This document shows positions 1-6,719 of a DNA stretch of 7,700 bases, piece by piece. Position numbers and translations under genes: made by a program. The first letter of the stretch is position 1. Each line of letters begins with the position of its first letter. The stretch is from contig CAYFJO010000498.1 in assembly GCA_964343305.1 (NCBI GenBank), positions 1-7,700 of the forward strand, in the 5' to 3' direction. This DNA comes from CAYFJO01 sp964343305 (GTDB taxonomy: Bacteria; Planctomycetota; Planctomycetia; Pirellulales; Pirellulaceae). The notes beneath the pieces are model-generated. The model was not told the origin of the DNA. It ran no database searches and was given only the letters and a program-made list of their open reading frames with translations.

Positions 1-1143
<1,143 letters not shown>

Positions 1144-1150
1144 TCGGGAA

Positions 1151-2416
1151 TTATTTGGGCTCGAACTTCAAGATCGATTTGAAGTCGCGGGGGCCGAAGA
1201 GTCGTTCGTAACTAAATTGCTCGATGGTCTCTTTCGTGATCACTTGCAACACGGGGCCGGAGCGGAAGGGAAACCCGTTTTCCTGATCACCCGGCTTGTC
1301 ACCGTTCAGCAACCGCACCATCATGTCGACCGACATGCGGCCTTGATCGACCGTCAAGTCGGACGGCGCGGCAGCGATCAAACCAGCTTCGATCTTATCG
1401 TAGACCGCGGGGATAATATAGGTGCCGACGATTTTCAAGTTCGGATGTTTTTCCTTGTACTGTTCGACCATGTCGGTCGCGACGTCGGCGGCGACCGCGT
1501 TGCCAACGATGTAGTCGACGTTTTCGTTGCGATCCAAAACCGACTTGATGCGGCTACGTTGCACGGGTGCTTCGGTCTTGCCATACAACTCGGGTAGGAT
1601 TTCGACGTTGCCGGCTGTCTCGGGTTTTTCGTCGACCGCGGCGCGGAAGCCGAGCAACGTGTCTTCGGCCCAGCCGGCACCTTCGGGTCCGGGAAGAAAC
1701 GCAACTTTGACGTCCTTGTCGCCCGCGTCCTGCACAACGAATTTGCCTGCTTCTGTGCCCATGTCGAAAAACGATACGAGCGCCTTGGCCGTGATCGATG
1801 CAGCGCGGATGTCGTTGATCACTTCGACGACCGGGATGCCTTTGCCGACGACCTCGTCGACCGCCGTGTCGAGTTTCTCGTAGTCGATCGATGCGAGAAT
1901 CACTCCGTCGACTTTCAGATTGGCGGCGTCGGACGTGAGTTGTTTGCGTTGATCGCCGAGGTTGCCGTATCCGCCGGCATCGAGCAACGTGATCGAAACG
2001 CCGACACGGCGAGCTTCGGCGATGATGCCGTAGTTGACGGCCAGCCAGTAGGGATCCTTAAAGTGCGGAAACAAAACGCCGATGTGGTACGGCTTGGCGG
2101 GCTTCGGTGCCTCGGGCCAATCTTCGGGATGCGGACCGTCGAGACTTTTGCATGCCGTGCCAAGTTCCTTTTGGGACACGTCGTAGGTGCCGTAGTAGCT
2201 CTCGACTTTGAGAACGTAATCACCCAGATCGGGCAGGGAATCGATGTCGCTGGACGAGCTGTCGTCCGTGTCATTCGAATCGTCTGCCGAATCGTTTGTC
2301 GTGTTCGACTTGTCGGGATCGTCCTTCGGTGGAACGTTGTCAGGTGTTGGTGATCCAGAGCAGGACGCGAGTGAGAGTGTAATGACGGCGAGGGTGAGGA
2401 ATTGAAGGGTTCTCAC
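1151..2416 (-). CDS. TorT-like periplasmic substrate-binding lipoprotein (sensor partner)
   Basis: A 421-residue type-1 periplasmic binding protein of the TorT family. TorT binds trimethylamine N-oxide and signals to the kinase TorS. A GTG start is chosen because AGGAG lies 7 bases upstream and because it puts a compact lipoprotein signal at the N-terminus (VRTLQFLTLAVITLSLASC, lipobox LASC, lipidated Cys19). Residues about 20-63 form an acidic Asp/Ser/Asn/Pro-rich tether. The binding domain starts near residue 110 with YHIGVLFPHFKDPYWLAVNY and AGGYGN (147-152). It continues with VSFFDMGTEAGK (214-225), PGPEGAGW (242-249), GFRAA (256-260), VDYIVGNAVAA (300-310) and DQGRMSVD (357-364). These blocks match my recollection of E. 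coli TorT along the whole domain. E. coli TorT is a soluble periplasmic protein of about 340 residues; the extra length here is the N-terminal tether. The adjacent downstream kinase supports a sensing role rather than transport, and no ABC permease is present. The ligand is unknown. Confidence 0.9.
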   Translation of the reverse strand: MRTLQFLTLAVITLSLASCSGSPTPDNVPPKDDPDKSNTTNDSADDSNDTDDSSSSDIDSLPDLGDYVLKVESYYGTYDVSQKELGTACKSLDGPHPEDWPEAPKPAKPYHIGVLFPHFKDPYWLAVNYGIIAEARRVGVSITLLDAGGYGNLGDQRKQLTSDAANLKVDGVILASIDYEKLDTAVDEVVGKGIPVVEVINDIRAASITAKALVSFFDMGTEAGKFVVQDAGDKDVKVAFLPGPEGAGWAEDTLLGFRAAVDEKPETAGNVEILPELYGKTEAPVQRSRIKSVLDRNENVDYIVGNAVAADVATDMVEQYKEKHPNLKIVGTYIIPAVYDKIEAGLIAAAPSDLTVDQGRMSVDMMVRLLNGDKPGDQENGFPFRSGPVLQVITKETIEQFSYERLFGPRDFKSILKFEPK

Positions 2417-2423
2417 GGTCGTT

Positions 2424-2428
2424 CTCCT
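2424..2428 (-). promoter_or_regulatory. Shine-Dalgarno site deciding the GTG start of the TorT-like gene
   Basis: The minus strand reads AGGAG here, followed by a 7-base spacer and GTG at 2416-2414. This is a near-ideal ribosome site. It excludes the ATG 51 bases further upstream (2467), which would place 17 extra polar residues before the signal peptide. Confidence 0.8.
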
Positions 2429-2449
2429 ATGTGGGTGGGCAATAGCTTT

Positions 2450-2455
2450 ACTATA
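2450..2455 (-). promoter_or_regulatory. Possible -10 element (TATAGT) of the TorT-like/kinase operon
   Basis: The minus strand reads TATAGT about 34 bases before the GTG start, one base from the sigma-70 consensus. No convincing -35 hexamer stands 15-19 bases upstream, where the sequence is GC-rich. The element may need an activator, or it may be chance. Confidence 0.3.
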
Positions 2456-2470
2456 CCTCAATTGCATCGC

Positions 2471-2493
2471 CCGAGCGCGGCACGGAAGCTCGG
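2471..2493. other. Small perfect hairpin upstream of the TorT-like gene
   Basis: CCGAGC (2471-2476) and GCTCGG (2488-2493) form a 6-bp GC-rich stem with an 11-base loop. It lies just upstream of the possible -10 element on the minus strand. No U-tract follows on the minus strand, so it is not a classical terminator. It could be a protein-binding palindrome or chance. Confidence 0.3.
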
Positions 2494-2524
2494 CCTCTTA
2501 AAAAAGCTTGGGTGGAGAAATACC

Positions 2525-2594
2525 TGTAGCCGAATTCGCCTAGAATTTGGCCCGTTCGCAGATGCCGTCCAAAGTCTTGGCGACTTTGGCTACA
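2525..2594 (-). repeat. 26-bp imperfect inverted repeat (hairpin) after the porin-like gene
   Basis: The arms at 2525-2550 and 2569-2594 pair at 22 of 26 positions around an 18-base loop (2551-2568). The outer parts are TGTAGCCGAATTCGCC and, inverted, TGTAGCCAAAGTCGCC. The hairpin begins 13 bases past the stop codon of the porin-like gene, so it could end or stabilise that transcript. The nearest T-run on the minus strand is about 20 bases beyond the stem, so it is not a textbook intrinsic terminator. A related half-site occurs at 4041-4059, which suggests a dispersed palindromic element. Confidence 0.65.
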
Positions 2595-2607
2595 GATTGC
2601 GAGACGT

Positions 2608-3843
2608 TTAGAAATGCCAGAAAACAATGAATTCGAACGCGTCGAAGAACTCGGCACCCCCCGCTGCATTGTTCACATCTTCTTTGACGTATTCGATGAT
2701 GAAGTTGAGATGTTCGGTGACGGTGATGTCGTTGCCAAGCTTGATGAACTCGTGGCGACCGTAAGGGTTCTCGTCGATACCGATGCTGTAAGTCGCGCGC
2801 CACAGCACCGGGCCGGTCGTGTATTCGACGCTTGCCAGGTAGTCCGTGATTCGATTGCTGGGGCCGCCAGAAACATATCGTGCGGGACTAACGCGGCCGA
2901 GCGTCTGAATCACCTCGGTGATCAAAGCCCAATTTCCGCGGCGATACGTCGCATCGACTGCCCACGCAGCGACGACACTATCTCGAAATGTTGGCACGTT
3001 GCTGTCGATACGGCCGACTTGCCCACCGATACCCATGACCACCGACGAGCCATCGTCCCATGTCCAGCTTGGCGAGATTCGCACGACGCCCGTATCCTTT
3101 TCGTTGATTCCGCCGAAACTCTCCGCACCTGCTCCGGCAAATGTACCGTCGAATCCGTCGCTGTGAAAGAAGTACTGGACGAAAGTATCAACTTTGAAAT
3201 GCCGGCAATGGTCCCAGGTCTTTTCCCACGACAGACCATAGTCCGGGTCCTGCATGTAGCCGTCGAAGTTGGAAATCACGGGCCAAAACCCGCCGCCCCA
3301 ATCAAGACCAACGCGTTTTAACACGGAACCGGCCTTCAATTTTCCAAGTTGGTCATTGGCGTAGTAAGCATAGGCTTCGTACGGCCAAACCGTGCGATTC
3401 ATGAAGCTCCGCCACGGTTGGCCATCGCGGAAGCGCATATCGGTGTAACCGCCGATCTTGTGTCCGCAGCCAAGATCGATCTCTGGCGCGGCGGTCAAAT
3501 AATAGAAATAGGTCCCGCGCAGATTGCGAACGCCGTAGCCGTTGTTTCCCCGACCACTCGCGTCGACTTGCCACCAATGATAAGCACCGAAACCAACCGG
3601 CATGTTGAATCGCCGCTCGACACAATCCAACTTGTTCTCAATCATTCGTTCGACGTAATTCGAACCGAGCAACGTGTTGGACATTCCGCCACAACCGCAA
3701 CCTCCGGCGTCGCACGCTGGCGAGTCGCAAACCGGGTCGCAAAGACATTCGCATTGGGCGAATGAAGATCGCGCGACGAGCAAGCAAGCCCAGAGTGTGC
3801 AGCAAGCCATAACAATGACTGAGAAGTGATTCCGTTCTGCCAT
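2608..3843 (-). CDS. Cysteine-rich predicted outer membrane beta-barrel (porin-like) protein
   Basis: 411 residues, function not recognised beyond a porin-like fold. The ATG has TAGGA 9 bases upstream. Residues 1-29 form a signal peptide with a hydrophobic core (FSVIVMACCTLWACLLVA) and likely cleavage after S-F-A29. The mature N-terminus is an unusual cysteine cluster: seven Cys between residues 31 and 51, ending in CGCGG. The rest is rich in Trp, Tyr and Phe in short alternating strands separated by polar turns (for example GTYFYYLTAAPEIDLG, VDTFVQYFFHS, WRATYSIGI, LNFIIEYVKED). The protein ends in FIVFWHF. A C-terminal Phe is the usual recognition signal of barrels inserted by the BAM machinery. 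Role: possibly a general or substrate-selective porin; no catalytic motif is seen. A cysteine-rich leader before the barrel fits planctomycete cell-surface proteins (inference). The gene appears monocistronic, with 237 bases upstream and a hairpin 13 bases past its stop. Confidence 0.85.
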   Translation of the reverse strand: MAERNHFSVIVMACCTLWACLLVARSSFAQCECLCDPVCDSPACDAGGCGCGGMSNTLLGSNYVERMIENKLDCVERRFNMPVGFGAYHWWQVDASGRGNNGYGVRNLRGTYFYYLTAAPEIDLGCGHKIGGYTDMRFRDGQPWRSFMNRTVWPYEAYAYYANDQLGKLKAGSVLKRVGLDWGGGFWPVISNFDGYMQDPDYGLSWEKTWDHCRHFKVDTFVQYFFHSDGFDGTFAGAGAESFGGINEKDTGVVRISPSWTWDDGSSVVMGIGGQVGRIDSNVPTFRDSVVAAWAVDATYRRGNWALITEVIQTLGRVSPARYVSGGPSNRITDYLASVEYTTGPVLWRATYSIGIDENPYGRHEFIKLGNDITVTEHLNFIIEYVKEDVNNAAGGAEFFDAFEFIVFWHF

Positions 3844-3939
3844 CTGATTTCGTCCTACATCCGTGTCAATCTGACAATGTGCTTCTTCTTATCGAGGCAA
3901 GGGTTTAGCGATGTTGATGCAAAATGAACGGTGAAAGAG

Positions 3940-4024
3940 ATAAACGAGGAGATGGTATTGGTTGTAACGGTTGCGCGGTTTGGCGTCGGGGGGGCAGCCA
4001 ACCACATGGAATAAAGAGGAGATG
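3940..4024. repeat. Spaced direct repeat ATAAA(C)GAGGAGATG
   Basis: ATAAACGAGGAGATG (3940-3954) recurs as ATAAAGAGGAGATG (4011-4024), differing by one inserted base and about 70 bases apart. Both copies lie between the DUF2203 gene and the porin-like gene, 97-181 bases upstream of the latter's start. A pair of operator sites is possible; chance similarity of purine-rich sequence is not excluded. Confidence 0.4.
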
Positions 4025-4027
4025 ATT

Positions 4028-4068
4028 GAAGAGTCTGCGTTCTGGCGATTCAGCTACGGCGGGTCTTC
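4028..4068 (-). terminator. Hairpin after the DUF2203 gene, possible terminator carrying a dispersed motif
   Basis: GAAGA-TCTGC (4028-4038, with one bulged G) can pair with GCGGGTCTTC (4059-4068), giving about 10 bp including two G-T pairs. The structure begins 12 bases past the stop of the DUF2203 gene. The loop holds TCTGGCGATTCAGCTACGG (4041-4059), which resembles the arms of the hairpin at 2525-2594. There is no clean U-tract, so the terminator role is tentative. Confidence 0.35.
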
Positions 4069-4080
4069 TTGAAATGTCTT

Positions 4081-4545
4081 TTAGGCACCAAGTGCCGAAT
4101 CCGTGCCTTCTTCGCCCACAGCGACGGCGAGTGGCTGGCGGCCGGAGAAACCGGCTTCAAGCTCGTGCCAGTATGCCACTTCTTCTTCGCCGTGTTTCCA
4201 GCAGAGATAGACTAAGCGACCGTCCATCATCGCGGGGAAGTCCAACAATCCCTCCGTCAGCGTTTTTGGCTCGACGCCCAATTGCCGCAATTCACCGACG
4301 TACTCCATCAGTTTCTCTTCATCCTTTTCGATGTCCCGCTGCATCTGCTCCAATTCGTCGCCATACGGGTCGCCGGCCGAAACGTCGCCACGGTTCGACT
4401 TCAAGAACTCGAGACGTTGGCGGCGGTCCAAGACATCCCGCGACAGCTCGACGACATCGGCGGCAATCGCCTTGACTAGCGGCAACATCTTGTTGGCTTC
4501 TTCGACCGTGAAAACTTTTTGAGGATGATAATCTTCGATCGACAT
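4081..4545 (-). CDS. DUF2203 family protein
   Basis: 154 residues, small, acidic and cytoplasmic, of the uncharacterised DUF2203 family, whose biochemical role is not known to me. Family blocks in order: KVFTVEEANKMLPLV (10-24) at the N-terminus; a charged helical middle (about 30-90) that looks coiled-coil-like (LEQMQRDIEKDEEKLMEYV); GLLDFP (99-104); GRLVYLCWKHGE (109-120); YWHE (125-128); and AGFSGRQPL (131-139). The conserved C, W, H and E residues of the CWKHGE and YWHE blocks cluster and could form a metal or ligand site (inference). The start at 4545 is chosen because the protein then opens with MSIEDYHPQK just before the family domain and AGG lies 8 bases upstream. A start at 4578 would add 11 residues of hydrophobic sequence from the A/T-rich repeat region. 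The C-terminal tail after residue 140 is not part of the family core. Confidence 0.85.
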   Translation of the reverse strand: MSIEDYHPQKVFTVEEANKMLPLVKAIAADVVELSRDVLDRRQRLEFLKSNRGDVSAGDPYGDELEQMQRDIEKDEEKLMEYVGELRQLGVEPKTLTEGLLDFPAMMDGRLVYLCWKHGEEEVAYWHELEAGFSGRQPLAVAVGEEGTDSALGA

Positions 4546-4560
4546 GATGATGACCTGTTG

Positions 4561-4694
4561 GAAAATAACAAATTGCAAAAGACAAATGACAAACAGATCT
4601 CAAATGCAAAAACAATGTTTAAACGACCCGTTGCAGCATCCTTCGAATTTGAGATTTGGTATTTGTTTGGACCTTGTTATTTGTCATTTGTGAT
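4561..4694. repeat. A/T-rich nested inverted repeat between nuoI and the DUF2203 gene
   Basis: Two arm pairs are nested. ACAAATGACAAA (4582-4593) is the exact reverse complement of TTTGTCATTTGT (4680-4691). Inside it, ATCTCAAAT (4597-4605) is the exact reverse complement of ATTTGAGAT (4647-4655). The right side has a bulge of about 24 bases. The spacer (4606-4646) holds TTTAAACGACCCG. The region is much poorer in GC than its surroundings. It fills the space between the nuoI stop (4695) and the DUF2203 start, so it could end the nuoI transcript, control the next gene, or be a small non-coding mobile remnant. Confidence 0.5.
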
Positions 4695-5240
4695 TTACTG
4701 ATTCGGTCCGCCGTGAACGGGCTCGACAATCACCTTCGAATCGGCGACGGCCGTTGGATTCAAGGTGGAACGTCCCCAAGCGACGTCAACCGGCATCCGC
4801 GAAAAGTCGACAAGGCAACCATCGCGGCTGTAACAACTCAAGTCGTGGGTCGCGCCCATAAAAATACAATCCACCGGACACGGCTCAACACACAAAGCAC
4901 AAAACATGCACTTGGAGTAGTCGATGGCAAATCCAGTAACTTTGAATCCTTTCGCGCCCTCGACTCGTTCCTTTCCAATATAAATACAATCGACCGGACA
5001 TGCTTTAGCGCACTGGTCGCAAGCGATACAAGTTGTCAGATCGTAGCGATGAAAACCGCGGTAACGCGCGGCGACGGGCACCGGAACTTCCGGATATTCG
5101 AAATGTTCGGTAAACGCCTTACGATCGGGCTGATACGTGGCCAGCCAATAACGTAGTGTGATGCGCAAACCCTGCGCGACGGTTCGGACCGCGGTGAGAA
5201 TGTTTCGAAACCAATCCGAGAAGTCACGAAGCAACTTCAT
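4695..5240 (-). CDS. nuoI: NADH-quinone oxidoreductase subunit I (two [4Fe-4S] ferredoxin subunit of complex I)
   Basis: 181 residues. NuoI carries clusters N6a and N6b, which pass electrons along the peripheral arm of respiratory complex I towards quinone. It sits at the cytoplasmic side of the inner membrane. Seen here: an amphipathic N-terminal helix region (about 10-35, including LRITLRYWLATYQPD), the linker FEYPEVPVPVAARYRGFHRY (47-66) typical of NuoI, then two CxxCxxCxxxCP motifs (Cys71/74/77/81 and Cys111/114/117/121). Each motif is followed by VDCI, adding Cys85 and Cys125; Cys136 and Cys142 come after the second motif. The length fits the family. The ATG has AAGGA 10 bases upstream and a good promoter further up. 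No other nuo gene lies in the window, so the subunit is encoded apart from the usual operon, at least locally. A generic 8Fe ferredoxin is less likely because of the N-terminal helix and the RYRG linker. Confidence 0.9.
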   Translation of the reverse strand: MKLLRDFSDWFRNILTAVRTVAQGLRITLRYWLATYQPDRKAFTEHFEYPEVPVPVAARYRGFHRYDLTTCIACDQCAKACPVDCIYIGKERVEGAKGFKVTGFAIDYSKCMFCALCVEPCPVDCIFMGATHDLSCYSRDGCLVDFSRMPVDVAWGRSTLNPTAVADSKVIVEPVHGGPNQ

Positions 5241-5297
5241 GCGATTTCAATCCTTCATGGAGAACCAGCAAGCTCATTTCGTCCCTACACGTGATGA

Positions 5298-5325
5298 ATT
5301 ATAGACACCCACGAATTGGCTGCAA
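5298..5325 (-). promoter_or_regulatory. Sigma-70 type promoter of nuoI
   Basis: On the minus strand TTGCAG (5320-5325, 4 of 6 consensus bases) is followed after 16 bases by a perfect TATAAT (5298-5303). A start near 5291 would give an untranslated leader of about 50 bases containing the AAGGA ribosome site. It lies in the 97-base gap after the propeller lipoprotein gene, so nuoI can be expressed independently of that gene. Confidence 0.6.
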
Positions 5326-5337
5326 CCGCATGGCTTT

Positions 5338-6609
5338 TTACGACTTTTCCGCATCAGGCTTGGCGACACAAAAGAGCTTGTGCGCCGTGCGAACATAGAG
5401 TTTGCCGCCACAGATCACCGGGCTAGCAAACCCGCCGTTGGCCAGTTCATTCTCAGCGACCATTTCAAATCGTGCCGCCGACTTGAATACGAACATCCGG
5501 CCCGATTCATTGGGCACAAAGATGTTGCCACCGGCAGCCACGGGCGACGCCGAAAAATCACCGCCCAGCCGTTTCTTCCACAATTCATCCCCCGAATTCG
5601 CATCGAAGCAATACGCCACACCGTTGTCCTGAATCGCGAACAGGCGGCCCTGGTCGATCAGTAGCGATGGCACATAAACCTTCTGCCGCTTCTCCCAGAG
5701 CACGTTGCCACTGCCATCGGCGCGAATCGCCATGATGCTATGTTCTGGATAGCCGCCGCTGGCAAAGACAAGATCCCCTTGCCAAGCCATCGTGTTGGCA
5801 CAGGTCGACGCTGGACCTTTGCACTGCCAAAGCATCTTGCCGCTATCGGGATTGTAGCTGACGATTTTCTTCTGGCCGCTCAGCAACAATTGCGTCTTGC
5901 CCGCGGCGTTGGCAATCACCGGTGTCGCAAAGCTGGCCCGACTTCCGCGAGCTGTTCGCCAAACTACGTCACCCGTGGCGCGATCCAGCGCGGCAACGTA
6001 TCCCGATCCATTGTTGTCGCCGTTGACGATGACGAGCGATCGATACAACACGGGCGAGGAGCCATAGCCGTGCATGGAATGAAATGGCCCCGCTTCCTTT
6101 TGCCAAACAATCTCTCCGTCGCGCGACACGGCCGAGACCATCAGTGCATCGTTGGCGATAAAGACGGCATAGGCTTGTTTTCCATCGCAGGCCGGCGTGG
6201 CTGATGCGTGCGAATTCTTTTGATGCGTGTGCATGAATCCGCCTTCGTGCAAGACACACTCCCACTGTCGCTGACCATCATTGCGGTTGAAACAGAGCAG
6301 CGACATCGTGTCTGCTGCCTTGTCCGCGGTCGCCACGAAGACTTGGTCGCCGGCGATGGAGGGAGTTGCATGGCCTTTTCCCGGCACGTCCGCGGACCAA
6401 ATGACGTTCTCTGATTCGCTCCAAGTGGTTGGTGGTGCTTCGCCCTCGGCATGTCCGTCAAGATTCGGACCGCGCCACCACGGCCAATCGCCAGTGTTGG
6501 CAACGACCTCGGATGCCGCTGAGACTCTCTCGGCGTCGTTGACCTTGATTTCCTCGACCGGAGCCGAACAGCCAGCGGCCAGTATTAACACAGGGATTGT
6601 GTATTTCAT
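5338..6609 (-). CDS. PQQ-like beta-propeller lipoprotein
   Basis: 423 residues. The N-terminus MKYTIPVLILAAGCSAP is a short lipoprotein signal with Cys14 as the lipidated residue (the box A-A-G-C has Ala rather than Leu at -3). A linker leads to DWPWWRGPNLDG (41-52), then a propeller built from repeats ending in (S/D/T)-G-x-x-x-W: NDGQRQW, RDGEIVW, ATGDVVW, DSGKMLW, SGNVLW and NSGDELW, plus a last degenerate blade before the C-terminus. This is the PQQ-binding-like/BamB-like fold. Such proteins are abundant and mostly uncharacterised in planctomycetes, and no PQQ-dehydrogenase catalytic residues are evident, so a binding or scaffolding role outside the cytoplasm is likely. His-rich HTHQKNSHASATP precedes a strand and might bind a ligand or metal (inference). 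The start at 6609 is chosen because AAGGA lies 6 bases upstream; starting at 6645 would add 12 polar residues before the signal. Expression may continue from the M24 peptidase gene or restart in the 110-base gap. Confidence 0.88.
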   Translation of the reverse strand: MKYTIPVLILAAGCSAPVEEIKVNDAERVSAASEVVANTGDWPWWRGPNLDGHAEGEAPPTTWSESENVIWSADVPGKGHATPSIAGDQVFVATADKAADTMSLLCFNRNDGQRQWECVLHEGGFMHTHQKNSHASATPACDGKQAYAVFIANDALMVSAVSRDGEIVWQKEAGPFHSMHGYGSSPVLYRSLVIVNGDNNGSGYVAALDRATGDVVWRTARGSRASFATPVIANAAGKTQLLLSGQKKIVSYNPDSGKMLWQCKGPASTCANTMAWQGDLVFASGGYPEHSIMAIRADGSGNVLWEKRQKVYVPSLLIDQGRLFAIQDNGVAYCFDANSGDELWKKRLGGDFSASPVAAGGNIFVPNESGRMFVFKSAARFEMVAENELANGGFASPVICGGKLYVRTAHKLFCVAKPDAEKS

Positions 6610-6615
6610 TGTGGT

Positions 6616-6620
6616 TCCTT
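6616..6620 (-). promoter_or_regulatory. Shine-Dalgarno site deciding the start of the propeller lipoprotein
   Basis: The minus strand reads AAGGA with a 6-base spacer to ATG at 6609-6607. It supports the inner ATG, which also places the lipobox Cys at residue 14. Confidence 0.75.
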
Positions 6621-6652
6621 TTGGGGCGTAATACGAATCAGGCATCCGTCTT

Positions 6653-6685
6653 AATCAAACTTCGCGCTTCGTGCGCGATTTGGTT
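6653..6685 (-). terminator. Hairpin terminator after the M24 peptidase gene
   Basis: CGCGC (6663-6667) pairs with GCGCG (6673-6677) around the loop TTCGT. After a 2-base bulge the stem continues as AATCAAA (6653-6659) with TTTGGTT (6679-6685), giving about 13 bp. It lies 34 bases past the peptidase stop. A-rich sequence on one side and T-rich on the other fit a weak, possibly bidirectional terminator, but the T-tract is interrupted. Confidence 0.45.
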
Positions 6686-6719
6686 GCTGCCAAAGGCCGT
6701 GTCGTCCCACAGCGTGCCA

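Larger units (their letters stand above)
3844..4080. other. Intergenic region upstream of the porin-like gene, no gene seen
   Basis: 237 bases without a credible gene. The part near 4028-4068 is a hairpin after the DUF2203 gene. The part near 3940-4024 carries a spaced direct repeat. The porin-like gene's promoter should lie here, but I see no clear -35/-10 pair on the minus strand. Two tiny plus-strand frames start at the repeated GAGGAGATG. They have no spacing between the purine run and ATG, so they are unlikely to be translated. Confidence 0.6.

Noticed and set aside
2450..2520. T-run (TTTTTT on the minus strand near 2500) as the U-tract of an intrinsic terminator for the porin-like gene
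   Set aside because: It is separated from the 26-bp hairpin by about 20 bases, too far for a classical intrinsic terminator.
2614..3321. 235-residue plus-strand open frame
   Set aside because: It is entirely antisense to the porin-like gene, whose signal peptide and C-terminal Phe are coherent. The antisense product has no signal, motif or ribosome site.
3349..3765. 138-residue plus-strand open frame
   Set aside because: It is antisense to the porin-like gene and is a composition shadow with no recognisable features.
3946..4071. Two tiny plus-strand frames of 20 and 16 codons, each opening at GAGGAGATG
   Set aside because: The purine run touches the ATG with no spacer, the peptides have no recognisable character, and the region is better explained as a repeat and a hairpin downstream of a gene.
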